Shown one piece after another: positions 55,501-64,000 of a stretch of DNA of 64,000 nt. The DNA is from Oegoconia quadripuncta (taxonomy: Eukaryota; Arthropoda; Insecta; Lepidoptera; Autostichidae). The notes under the pieces are model-generated. The model worked only from the letters and a program-made list of their open reading frames with translations, was not told the DNA's origin and did not search any database. The position numbers and the translations under genes were made by a program. The DNA is taken from the NCBI GenBank assembly GCA_949316235.1, contig OX438747.1, positions 4,898,501 through 4,962,500 of the forward strand. Direction: 5' to 3'. Numbering within the stretch: the first letter of the stretch is position 1; each line of letters starts with the position of its first letter.

Positions 55501-58309
55501 ATTATTACCTTCAATGACACCTATTTGAACTCGTAAGAGTTGATGTAGTTAATTGTTGATGTCTGTTGATCTAATGAACCATTGATATAACAAATTATTG
55601 ATACAATAAATGGTTGACCTGTTACACTTTTGGTTACCTATTGGTGTTGTTATCATGAAAGTTGATCTAAAGAATGTTGAATGAAGTACCAATCCCTCGC
55701 AGTTAATACATCGCAGTTTCACATCTTTTGTTTTGTTATTGCTACATGTGCCTAAAACTAGAATATACAATACAGAACCGATACCTGATCCCAGTCCAAG
55801 CAAGGCATGTCTTTAGTCGCCCTAATACTGATGATCTTCCCATCGAAGGTGGCGACGGCGTTGGGGTCACAGCTGTGGTCGACTATAGAGCAGGCCAAGT
55901 AGACTGCGGTTCCAATCGAGTTCATATCGATGTCTAGGATCGTGAAACTGTTGATTACCATCTGCCGATCAATATGCACCATAAATATATAATACAAAGT
56001 AAAACATGTAAACTAAGTACAAAGGCGTACTCCGCGGACATCGCATAGAACATGCCTTGTGATAGCTGAGTGGGCCCTAATGTCACTTACGACATTGTTG
56101 GTGTTGATGTTAAGTGAAGATGAGGCCGAAAGTGGAATAGTACTGAATCCCCAACTTATTTGGGGAACTGGCGATCTTATTTCTGACAACCGGAACACAA
56201 CAATGCTTGACGGCAGACTTAGATAAGATGGTGGTAGCTAGCCAGGCCGACGTTTAAAATGCCCTACCACCAACCAAATCGAGTACTAAACATGTACCCC
56301 GCTGGAGATCGAACCCGCAACCTGCGATTTGTAAACCCTATGTTGTTTACATTGAGCCATAGGTGGTTAAAATCGTCATCGTGTCATCTATATGAATGAG
56401 AAAACGAGTAAACGCTCAAGAAGTGTTATGTGCCTTTGTGTTATAAGTGGTCCCACAAGCAAGGAGAAACTGAAGAAATCTTTTTAATAAAGAAAGAGTT
56501 TTAGTTCATGAGCAGGGTGAATAGGCATCTACTGAGATCGCGTGCTTTATCTTCGGCCACATCGTCACTTCCCATCAGGTGAGATTGTGGTGAAATGCGT
56601 ATCCAGTTAACCATAAAAAAAAAAGTTGCAGCTCGTCCAGTTCGTCAAATTAAAAAAATTGCCTGTGTGGTGTGCATACAAATAGGATTCCTAAGGATTA
56701 TAATGTAGCGTCGGTGGCTCAGTGGTGGAGACAGTCTCCCAATTTGGGAGGTCCAGGTTCAATCCCCGGCAGGCCATGTACCAATGAGTTTTTAAATTTA
56801 ATTTAATTACTTATGTGCATTTATCAGACTGTTCTTGAACGGTGAAGGAAAACATCGTGAGGAAACCTGCATGTCCCCATGTAAAGTCTCCAACACGCTA
56901 CTGCTAGGATATAGACCTTCCCTCATATTGAGGGAGTAGGGGGGCCATAGTCCGCCACGCTGGCCCAATGCGGTTTGGAGACTTCACATGGGGACATGCA
57001 GGTTTCCTCACGATGTTTTGCTTAACCGTTCAAGAGCACCCCACTGGGTGTTTATGAATTGATGATGATGGTAATTAATCCTGTGATGTGCCTCTTATAA
57101 TCAGTAATAAACCTTACCCTTCCATATATTCCCATAAGCTCGACCATGTTCGGCAGTGATATGTCTTTGAGGAACTCGTGCAACACACCACACAGTGACG
57201 TGAAGTGATCCATTCGCTTCATGTCGGTTTTCAAGTCCGAGTAATCTGAAATACGTGAAAGTTATTTTTACATAGTTGTATCTAGAAATTGCAGACATAG
57301 GTCATGAGAATTTGCATGCTAAACTGGCAACGGGCCGGCCACATCTTTCGCAGAAACACTCGCACGAAAATGCCACTAGCAGTTACCAATCAGGGTTCAC
57401 TAATTTAAATCACCTTGAGTTATTTAATAAAAAAAAAACATTGATTTAATTAAATCAAAAATATGTTTTAAATTGTCGTAAATTGAAACTTATCTCGTTG
57501 TGGAGATCTTTGGGGGAGGCGTTTGTCCAGCAGTGACATCTTTTGGTTGATGATGAAACTTATTAAGTCATGTAGGTACTAATAGTGCATTACTAGGAAC
57601 AATCAAATGATTTCAAACTTCGACTGGCCCAATTAGTTAACTTATTAACCAAAGCAATGATGCTTTAGTTAATAATTCTGATGGATGATGATGACATCAT
57701 CCTATAGAATTCTACTTTTGGATATAAGCCTCTCCCCCATCACGATTTGAATTATTTTCCATGCGAGGATTCAGATTCTTTTGAAACTTCATACCAATGA
57801 CGCTGCTGCTCATCATTAGCTTTTCTGTTAGTTACCAAGGGAAAGTTAAAAATACCGTTGGCAGGCTGTTTAATACCCAACCAGTTTATTTTAATTGATC
57901 TAGGCTGAAAGAAAAAAAATCCACTGATGCTGGGGATGATGGGGTGGTAAATAATTGTATTAGGACTGGAAGAGCTTCTTTCAATTTTGAATCATTGGAG
58001 ATTGACTAGTACTCGTGTTGCCATCACAGAAAAATCAAAAACTAATTTTAAAATAAATCGATTCCTTTTGCCAACCCTGTTAACAATCCAAGGAGTGACG
58101 TCTACAGATAGCGATTGCGCCACGATGGTTTCAACGAAAAGAGACTTACGCGACATCAAATCCTTCCACATCCTAAACGATGTGCCCGAGTAGAATGCCC
58201 TGTGAGAGTTCCCGTCACCCCTACTCAGTCGATTAATGATCCTCGCAAGCATGCGGGCGGCGTCCGGAATCACCTTCGGAGCGGTCCGCTTGAGATTCGC
58301 GCATTCCCA
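49565..58309 (-). CDS. SMYD3: SET/MYND-domain lysine methyltransferase, SMYD3-like, 3' seven exons
   Basis: Exons on minus are 58309-58150, 57245-57118, 55961-55785, 54100-54001, 52425-52087, 50496-50334 and 49772-49565. All have GT/AG borders and matching phase, giving 424 residues and a stop. Order: the end of the MYND region (WECANLKR), the SET-I helix region (LMSHYSDLKTDMKRMDHF), SET core (MVINSFTILDIDMNSIG, then IVDHSCDPNAVATF), the catalytic-Tyr strand IRISYIDLM, post-SET cysteines (FLCQCDRC), and the C-terminal TPR-like region (DVCKYCLERQEGILHHLN, YYGERHPLLG, LKITHGERHPLYREQL). SMYD proteins methylate histone and cytoplasmic lysines using S-adenosylmethionine. The missing N-terminus (S-sequence and MYND zinc finger, roughly 80-90 residues) is not recognised to the right and probably lies past base 64000 or in an exon I missed. 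An 80-residue hydrophilic insert (KQDIDKRQGQ...DVNDVTDKD) extends the exon at 52425. SMYD3 is the best-fitting paralogue. Confidence 0.9.
50497..52086 (-). other. SMYD3 intron with LINE fragments
   Basis: 51050-51195 (plus) matches the RTE tail (actgtcagttggtcactaat, aggaggctgggtcccaacag, split by a T-run). At 50850 tacagggtgtaatcatg resembles a CAGGG-type transposon end, followed by an AAAT repeat. The remainder shows nothing. Confidence 0.5.
52426..54000 (-). other. SMYD3 intron
   Basis: A 5S-like SINE copy lies at 53845-53940. The rest is AT-rich with no recognised feature. Confidence 0.5.
53845..53940 (+). mobile_element. 5S-rRNA-derived SINE fragment
   Basis: It contains tgcactcgtggcgcatgaat, ttttgattagcgaacgtctg and cacggtcagaccttggatca, ordered as in the other 5S-like copies. 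It has lost part of the promoter. Confidence 0.55.
54101..55784 (-). other. SMYD3 intron
   Basis: 54765-54960 holds a SINE tail (gagacacgttaaacaatcgg) joined to an RTE-type tail (aattcaccaatacccactgg). 54976-55204 is a GC-richer patch with open frames on both strands (plus frame containing CPCGLVHPENYCDYD) that I cannot assign. The rest is plain. Confidence 0.4.
56106..56370 (-). mobile_element. tRNA-derived SINE (family B), 3'-truncated
   Basis: The body from tgatgttaagtgaagatgag to the tRNA-like head gagccataggtggttaa. The A-rich end and an internal block around 56205 are missing relative to 2368-2699. Confidence 0.8.
56475..56625 (+). repeat. LINE 3' end with poly-A, same family as 26041
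   Basis: It reads MSRVNRHLLRSRALSSATSS, a stop, then gaaatgcgtatccagttaac and a 10-A tail, matching the end of the LINE at 26041-26527. Confidence 0.75.
56706..57035 (+). mobile_element. tRNA-derived SINE (family D) with an inverted partial copy
   Basis: The head gtggctcagtgg...ggttcaatccccgg is followed by agtgagtttttaaatttaat and gaaaacatcgtgaggaaacc. 56849-56889 then reappears inverted at 56977-57018 (gagacttcacatggggacat...cctcacgatg), so transcripts would fold into a stem of about 40 bp. Confidence 0.75.
57246..58149 (-). other. SMYD3 intron
   Basis: Nothing recognised apart from AT-rich sequence and short (gat) runs near 57680. Confidence 0.4.
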
Positions 58310-58562
58310 CTGGAAGATCAAAAATCAAATATTAGAGTTCCGCAGCCAAAGGAACCGTACTAGGTAAGGGGTCGATTTGATCATTGTGGTGGTTTCCTAT
58401 TGTGCATGAAACTGACTCGCACTTAGTCCGTTTTTTTTACTTTTGCTTGATGTCTCAACAAAATAAAATCTTCACACAGCTGGAGGACTCTGCAGACGTC
58501 GGTCCTCTCAGATGCAGTGTAGTCATTCTATGGAACTTGCTAAACACAGTCACAGTCAAAGT

Positions 58563-58918
58563 TCTCGTCACAGTACATTTTTGAAAATCTAATGTATGTC
58601 AATAAAAATACAGCATCATTTAGGAAAAATAGTGATAAACATGATGTCAATACAAGAAATAAAGATAAACTTGCAGGTCACATAAGTCGCGTCCGCAAAG
58701 TCAGTATTTCATTCAAAGGGTTATGTATACGCTTTTTCAATAAGGTTCCAGTGGATATACAAAATCTTCCTCAAGAAATTTAAAGATATTATAAAACAGA
58801 AACTTATTAACAAAGCATATTATAAAATATCAGACTATTTAGATGATATAATCATCCCTGGACATAATCAGATCGTTCGCATGCCAGGCTATTCCACAAT
58901 TAATAATGAAATATAAAA
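58563..58918 (+). pseudogene. LINE 3' end remnant (KAYYK family)
   Basis: The frame reads SFRKNSDKHDVNTRNKDKL, then SFKGLCIRFFNKVPVDIQNL and a stop. It continues after a frame break as the AYYKISDYLDD-type end. It is nearly collinear with 12700-13045. Confidence 0.75.
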
Positions 58919-59132
58919 ACCTTTATGTAAAATCAAAGCCTGATTTTAAGTAAGTCTTGCTCATCACTAGTAAATTCATCATTCAGAGCCAATTTCAATA
59001 TGGCGGTTTGTTTACATAGTTAGCAAGTTCCGTAGAATGTTAATTTAGGTATCTATAGTTACTATATAATCTTTTGAAAATATAATTACAAATTGAAAAA
59101 TTTAGGAAACTATTCAGTCGTTAGATATTTTC

Positions 59133-59375
59133 TTTTTATTTTTATGCGCAACGGGATAGCGCTTGTCCTCAATGATACCCGATGTTAAGTGAATATGACG
59201 CCAAAGGAAAAAGGTAGAAAGGCCCTCACCTTGAACCTCCAACTTGTTAGGGGGACTGGCTATCTTATCTCTAGCAGCCGGAACCCAACAATGCTGCTTG
59301 GCGGCAGATTAAATAAGATAGTAGTGGGCAGGCGGACATCTAAAAATGTCCTATCACCAACAAAGTACCTAACCA
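59133..59375 (-). mobile_element. tRNA-derived SINE (family B), head lost
   Basis: It begins with the tail side ttttatttttatgcgcaacg and runs to tcctatcaccaacaaagtac, where it stops before the tRNA-like head. Confidence 0.75.
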
Positions 59376-59589
59376 ATTTTTTGTACAGTTCGTGTTGAGG
59401 TGTATGGAAACCAAAGAAAGACGGAGACTTAGATAATTATTTAAAGATTTATTATAATAATTAGGAAGGTATGATATAGAGCAGAGCAGTCTAACAAGAC
59501 AGGAGCCTGGGTAGAACTAACTCAGAGGGCACCAAAGGTATTCTAACTCGGACGTGAAAACAGGATTATTGTTATAGTAAGTCACTATG

Positions 59590-59877
59590 CTAGCTACCAC
59601 CATCTTATCTAAATCTGCCGCCAAGCTACAATGTTAATAGCAGCGTTGTGTTCCGGTTGTCCCCTATAAGATAGCCAGTCCCCCAAATGTGTTGGGGTTT
59701 CCGGGTCAGTACGCTTCCACCTTCGACCTCGGACTAGACTAGCTAGCCAGGCGGCCATTTAAAATGCCCTACCACCAATCAAACCGAGTAATTAAACATG
59801 TACCCCTCTGGGGATGGAACCCGCGACCTCCGAATCGTAAACCCAATGTTGTTTACATTGAGCCACAGAGGGGGTTA
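59590..59877 (-). mobile_element. tRNA-derived SINE (family B) with one half inverted
   Basis: 59743-59877 is the head half in the usual minus orientation (gccctaccacc...gagccacagaggg). 59590-59742 is the other half flipped to the opposite orientation (ctaccaccatcttatctaaa...cttccaccttcgacctcgg). The two halves meet around ctagctagc. The total complement is that of one SINE. Confidence 0.8.
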
Positions 59878-60319
59878 GGCCTATGATATGAATTATGTGT
59901 TTCCACGCACGTTACTTACAACTTGCGTGCAATAAATTAGATAACCCATTTACCAATAGGAAGAGAGCTACAAATAGGCAGAAGCTCTTATAAATTTTAG
60001 GTAGGCCGCAAACCCATTCGTTATTATGGTAAGGTGACCCAGCTACAGATATTTTAGTGCGGTTCAAAATAAAAATACAAACAACCAACGCAACAACAGA
60101 CAAAAATAATCCTCACTCTTCAGCTAGGAAATGGCAAGCAGCCATGAAATGTGTCTAGCTAGCACGCCTAGTGCACATCACAGACAAAATAATAGGTACC
60201 TGGACATATAAAATATTGATGCCCGGATTTAAAACACAAGCACCAAACTTTTTTCACACTTTAAATGTCGAGAATAGAGAACCTTTCACACTAACTCCAG
60301 TACTTTACATTTTACATTT
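59878..60319. other. Stretch with no recognised feature
   Basis: No exon, repeat family or RNA gene recognised. Confidence 0.4.
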
Positions 60320-60437
60320 GATGACCTGTTTGCAAATAAAAGAGAAGTTGAACGTCGTGTCGTATCAGGAGGTCAAGAGGAAGGCGGAAAGCAGAGAGAT
60401 ATGGAAAAATCTCCATCGACAAGAGCATGGCTCTTAA
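60320..60437 (+). pseudogene. LINE C-terminal fragment with (GAT)n tail
   Basis: The last codons read SYQEVKRKAESREIWKNLHR and QEHGS then stop, followed by agatgatgatgatga. That basic end followed by a GAT repeat is typical of RTE-type LINEs. Confidence 0.6.
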
Positions 60438-60560
60438 ATCAGATGATGATGATGACCTGTTTGGTGCAGTAGTGGTTCGAAAACCCAGACTTTTATAATA
60501 AAATCACAGACCAATAAACACACAGACATGTCTATTGGTCTGTGACTAAAATAGACCTAT

Positions 60561-60831
60561 TATACAGGGTGTAACGGTTAAGTGTAGTCATATTTTAAGG
60601 GATTGTTCTACCCATCAATACGAACAACTTTTACTATGGGGGCAACTTCGAAATCGCGAAAAAAAAATCAGCTGTTTCATACATTGCATCGGGAGGTTAT
60701 TGAAATTTTCTATGGAACAGCTCATTTTTTTTTCGCGATTTCGAAGTTGCCCCCATAGTAAAAGTTGTTCGTATTGATGGGTAGAACAAGCCCTTAAAAT
60801 ATGACTACACTTAACCGTTACACCCTGTATA
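60561..60831. mobile_element. Palindromic MITE with ~119-bp arms
   Basis: The left arm from tatacagggtgtaacggtta matches the right arm's reverse complement over about 119 bases with about four mismatches. About 33 bases separate the arms. TA borders and a CAGGG start fit a Tc1/mariner-derived fold-back element. Confidence 0.85.
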
Positions 60832-60968
60832 AGTGAAGATATCCCTGCAGTATGATGTGTACGGACTAATGATCACGATGATACTAAAATGTCGCGGGTT
60901 CGTGTACCCGAGTTATGGATGTTTACATTTATAACATTTATCTATTGCAGTATTTGTTTTGTATCTAA

Positions 60969-61185
60969 TCTAACTAATATTAGAAATGCGAAAGTTTGGA
61001 TGTTTGTTTGTATGTAGCTCAATCACGGCTAAACGAATGAACGGATTTGGATGAAATTTGGTATATAAGTAAAACATAACTACCCTAGATTAAGACATAG
61101 GATATGTTTTATCCCGATAAAGTGAATAGTTTCCGCGGGATAAACAAATTTCCACGATAAAGTTATTCCACGCAGGCGAAGCTAG
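60969..61185 (+). mobile_element. Non-autonomous Helitron
   Basis: A60968|TCTAACTAATATTAGAAATG...GGCGAAGCTAG|T61186. It is a short complete copy of the first family. A fragment of SINE family A (60895-60960) precedes it. Confidence 0.85.
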
Positions 61186-61199
61186 TAATGTATAATTGT

Positions 61200-61340
61200 A
61201 ATGGAAGCACTCGTGGCGCAGTCGCATTCGCTATTCGTTTTCGATTAGCGAAGTTAAGCGGGTGCGGACATTTTAACACGAGGTTTCCGTGCTCCGGAGG
61301 GCACGTTAAATAGTCGGTCCCAGTTGTTTTTCAATTCAAG
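61200..61340 (+). mobile_element. 5S-rRNA-derived SINE copy
   Basis: The order is cactcgtggcgcagtcgcat, ttcgattagcgaagttaagc, gggtgcggaca, then tccgtgctccggagggcacg and a T-rich end. It has the clearest head of the family here. Confidence 0.65.
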
Positions 61341-61344
61341 GACG

Positions 61345-61600
61345 ACCTGTTTGGTGTAGTGGTTAGAAACTCTGCTGCTATACCAAAGGGTCGCGGGTTC
61401 GAATCCCGCTAGGGGCATATGTCTGTATGATGAAAACAGACATGTGTTCCCGAGTTATGGATGTTTATTAATTTATATATGTATTTATTTGCAACAAAAA
61501 AAATGTATTTGTGTAGTTTATCAACCATCTGGTATCTATAATACAAGCCTAGTTGCTTAGTGTGGAACTAGATGGCGCTGTGTGTATGTGCAAAGATAAA
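61345..61600 (+). mobile_element. tRNA-derived SINE (family A), full length
   Basis: Head tggtgtagtggttagaaact, box B cgggttcgaatcccgctagg, internal poly-A (61496-61504), end ggaactagatggcgctgtgt and an A-rich tail. Confidence 0.85.
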
Positions 61601-61639
61601 AAAAAATTGAAGGTAGTCGATAAGTTAAGTCAATGGCCT

Positions 61640-61795
61640 ACAGGGGCGGCTGAAACACTGTCAGTTAGCTACTAATCTACCACAAATTCACCAATCCGCA
61701 CTGGGCCCGCGTGGTGGATTACGGCACACAAAGGAGACCGAGCCCCAACAGTGGGGCGTATAAGCTGTTGATGTTAAATGTATATTTTCATTTTG
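61640..61795 (+). repeat. RTE LINE 3' tail
   Basis: The words aaacactgtcagttagctac, caatccgcactgggcccgcg, gagccccaacagtggggcgt and ataagctgttgatg match the family seen at 13846, 20080 and 51050. Confidence 0.6.
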
Positions 61796-62155
61796 TGCAA
61801 TAAAGTGTATTTGTGTAGTTTATCAACCATCTGGGCCCGCAGTCTCGACATAGATAGCAACCGATTTCGGTCGTTAACTCCTAACGATCTTATTCTAAAT
61901 GTTATAGTGTTCATAATCATATCGGTTTTTGTTGGAAGCCTGAATCGTAGTTTCAATGGAAACCGATATTTTGATACTAAAGACTCTAATTCTCCAATTA
62001 AAATAACATTGTTAGGACTTAACGACCGAAATCGGTGGTATAGCAATCGCTATCTATGTCGAGACTGCGGGTCCAGGTGTGCATAATACAGAACTAGTTG
62101 GTTAGTGTGGAACTAGATGGCGCTGTGTGTATGCCCAAGGATATCTATTTATTAT
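61795..62155 (+). mobile_element. SINE family A 3' part interrupted by a MITE
   Basis: The SINE words tttgtgtagtttatcaacca stop at 61830 and resume at 62077 (cataatacagaactagttgg...gatggcgctgtgtgtatg). The intervening 246 bp is the element at 61831-62076. Confidence 0.8.
61831..62076. mobile_element. MITE inserted in a SINE
   Basis: The inverted ends ctgg(g/a)cccgcagtctcgac and about 10 further bases (atagatagc) match with one mismatch. Inside, a second inverted pair (cgatttcggtcgttaa / ttaacgaccgaaatcg) continues the fold. No coding region. Confidence 0.8.
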
Positions 62156-63417
62156 TAAGAATAGCAGTCTGCACGGCTCCTTATTGACTAGGTTAGGTAG
62201 CGAGAAGTGCCCTACGTGAATCTGTTACAACGTAATTGAAGAAGAGGTTTGATATGTAGAATCGAATGAAGTTGTTGCGAGTGATACGCCAGTTAGAAAA
62301 CACATTGAATCAAAAACTACTCTTATCGAACGACGTTGTCGCGAAGGTACGCTAATTCGAATGTCGTGGTATCAAAATCCACTACTGTTAATAACATATT
62401 CCAACCATTGTGTGGTAATAAAACTCATGACCCAGTAATTACCAAGAACTACCTACGCTACGATGATAAAAAGAAAAGCTAGAGGTGTGAAGTAGGAAAA
62501 GAAGTTCTCGGCAAGTGAGGGGTTTATAGAGAGCAAGCAGAGTTAGACGCGAAATTGTAACAGTAGAACCCGAGAACTGAATGAAATCTCAACCTATAGG
62601 GAAGAGGAAGCCTGACTCCTTAGTGTCCACATTAGGAAATCGTCAGAACAACGCTGCGACTGTATGCTATAGATGAAAAATGAGAGCTTTATTGACGTTA
62701 TTACCACACATGGCACCATAACCTTCGATTCATTATTAAAATCATCACATCACAAAAAAAAATAAAACGATACGCTTCTTGACGGAAGTTAAATGAGTGG
62801 AGCTGTCATACAGACGGACAGACATGGCGAAACTACATATCCTCAGTTAGTCCTTGAAAATAAAATAAATGTACTTAGTGTCTTTAAAGATGTTGCCAAC
62901 AATATTACGTATGAGCTAATATAATAAAAAAATTATGTTATGTAAGACTATTACATATTACTTCACAAAACTCGAATGGCATAAAGATTTATGACTGTAA
63001 TACATAGTAACTCCTCCCACCTGCCAAATAAATCTAAATATATTTTGCTAAATTGAAGAGGCGAGCTGTGTAAGCATGCTGACTTAAGTGTAGCTAGGCT
63101 TGTAAGAAAACAGTAAACCTAATTGTAACATCCCAAGTGTGTAAATTGCACTGAGGGCAGGGAATTGATTAGTCACAAACGCACTGCGATTGTCCACACC
63201 ACAAAACATGGCACTCTTGCTTTCCTGCCCACTGTGCTTGACCTTTGTATGGTTGCAGACGACGTAGTTGTGGCTGAATTCTGTGCGAATGCAATATAAT
63301 TGGACGCATTGACATGAAGATGTAGATACTAACTCATTTCTCAAACTGCCACATCCAAATTTTTTTGGAGTAAATACACACACTAATGCAATAAATCTGG
63401 CTTATAATCTTAATAAC
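62156..63417. other. Stretch with no recognised feature
   Basis: AT-rich. A 99-codon open frame on minus (63084-63383) contains several Cys but no motif I know. The missing MYND exon of SMYD3 should be sought here and beyond, but I could not see it. Confidence 0.35.
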
Positions 63418-63545
63418 TTTCGCCCAGTCGCGTGGAATTATTTTCCCGCAGATGTCCTTATCCACCTCACAGACTACCTCCCTGCCCTTCATTGGTTCAG
63501 GCATGAAAGTCGGACAAACCTTCGCATTTATAATATTAGTATGGA
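63418..63545 (-). mobile_element. Decayed Helitron fragment
   Basis: Left words actttcgcccagtcgcgtgg and right words cttcgcatttataatattag agree with the ends of the first Helitron family. The terminal CTAG is lost. Confidence 0.5.
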
Positions 63546-63644
63546 TGTGGGAATTGATGGGGCACTTGCTACTAATTTGTATACTGATTAATATGATATC
63601 AATACCAACAGAAATGTTTGACCAGAATAAATGAATACGAGTAT

Positions 63645-63885
63645 CCCTGGACGTACACTAAACGCCATCTAGTTCCACACTAAGCAACTAGGCTTGTATT
63701 ATAGATACCAGATGGTTGATAAACTACACAAATACATTTTTTTTTGTAAATAAATACATATAATGAAAAATATCCATAACTCGGGAACACATGTCTGTAT
63801 TCATCATACAAACACATGCCCCTAGCGGATTCGAACCCGCGACCTTTTGGTATAACAGCAGAGTTTCTAACCACTACACCAAACA
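63645..63885 (-). mobile_element. tRNA-derived SINE (family A), full length
   Basis: Reverse complement of the copy at 61345, from cgccatctagttccacacta to the tRNA-like head cactacaccaaacagg. Box B appears as ggattcgaacccgcg. Confidence 0.85.
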
Positions 63886-64000
63886 GGTTGTCGTATTATA
63901 TATCTTTATATGTATTAAAATCACAGGGCCCAAATCTAAGTGTTTGTATGCATGGGGAATACAAATCCAATACATATCTAAAGACAATTATTATTTATTT

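Noticed and set aside
61345..61420. Possible tRNA gene (tggtgtagtgg...gttcgaatcc)
   Set aside because: The same head occurs at 4828 and 63885 joined to the same 200-bp SINE body. There is no proper acceptor stem.

Overview
The window is nuclear DNA from an insect, most likely a moth or butterfly. It is AT-rich, has small spliced exons with GT/AG borders, and three recognisable conserved animal genes. Its many interspersed repeats are of types common in Lepidoptera: Helitrons ending CTAG|T, tRNA- and 5S-derived SINEs, truncated LINE tails and fold-back MITEs. I see no bacterial, plasmid or viral gene, no CRISPR array, no rRNA gene and no intact tRNA gene.

Layout. 1-32.9 kb holds the 5' part of a minus-strand fizzy-related (fzr/Cdh1) gene. 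Coding exon 1 is at 32896-32764 and coding exon 2 at 8666-8386, separated by a 24.1-kb intron full of mobile elements. The WD40 part must lie beyond the left edge, since I find no further exon in 1-8385. 34.1-42.5 kb is a PIF/Harbinger DNA transposon whose two genes both look complete: a Myb/SANT-like protein on plus and a HARBI1-type DDE transposase in six exons on minus. A 3.3-kb Helitron sits in an intron of the Myb-like gene. It keeps only the C-terminal end of a Pif1-like helicase plus a 14-bp minisatellite flanked by two direct repeats of about 780 bp. 42.8-45.2 kb has two abutting MITEs, one orphan exon and a poly-A retroposon tail. 45.6-47.1 kb is a single-exon RBM45 homologue. 48.0-49.4 kb is a dead RTE-type LINE. 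49.5-58.3 kb is the 3' part of a minus-strand SMYD3-type SET/MYND methyltransferase gene, convergent with RBM45. 58.5-64 kb is almost wholly repeats.

The three host genes share no operon-like logic: Fzr activates the APC/C, RBM45 binds RNA, and SMYD3 methylates lysine. The two Harbinger proteins are expected to act together, with the Myb-like partner helping the transposase bind DNA and enter the nucleus.

Nothing here is clearly a new biological system. The most notable structures are the apparently intact Harbinger with its nested satellite-bearing Helitron, a Tc1/mariner-type element with 282-bp inverted repeats and a homopolymer frameshift, a three-level transposon nest, a SINE with one half inverted, and a SINE family carrying a 5S-rRNA-like promoter. 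All coordinates, splice sites and identities were read by eye, without database searches.
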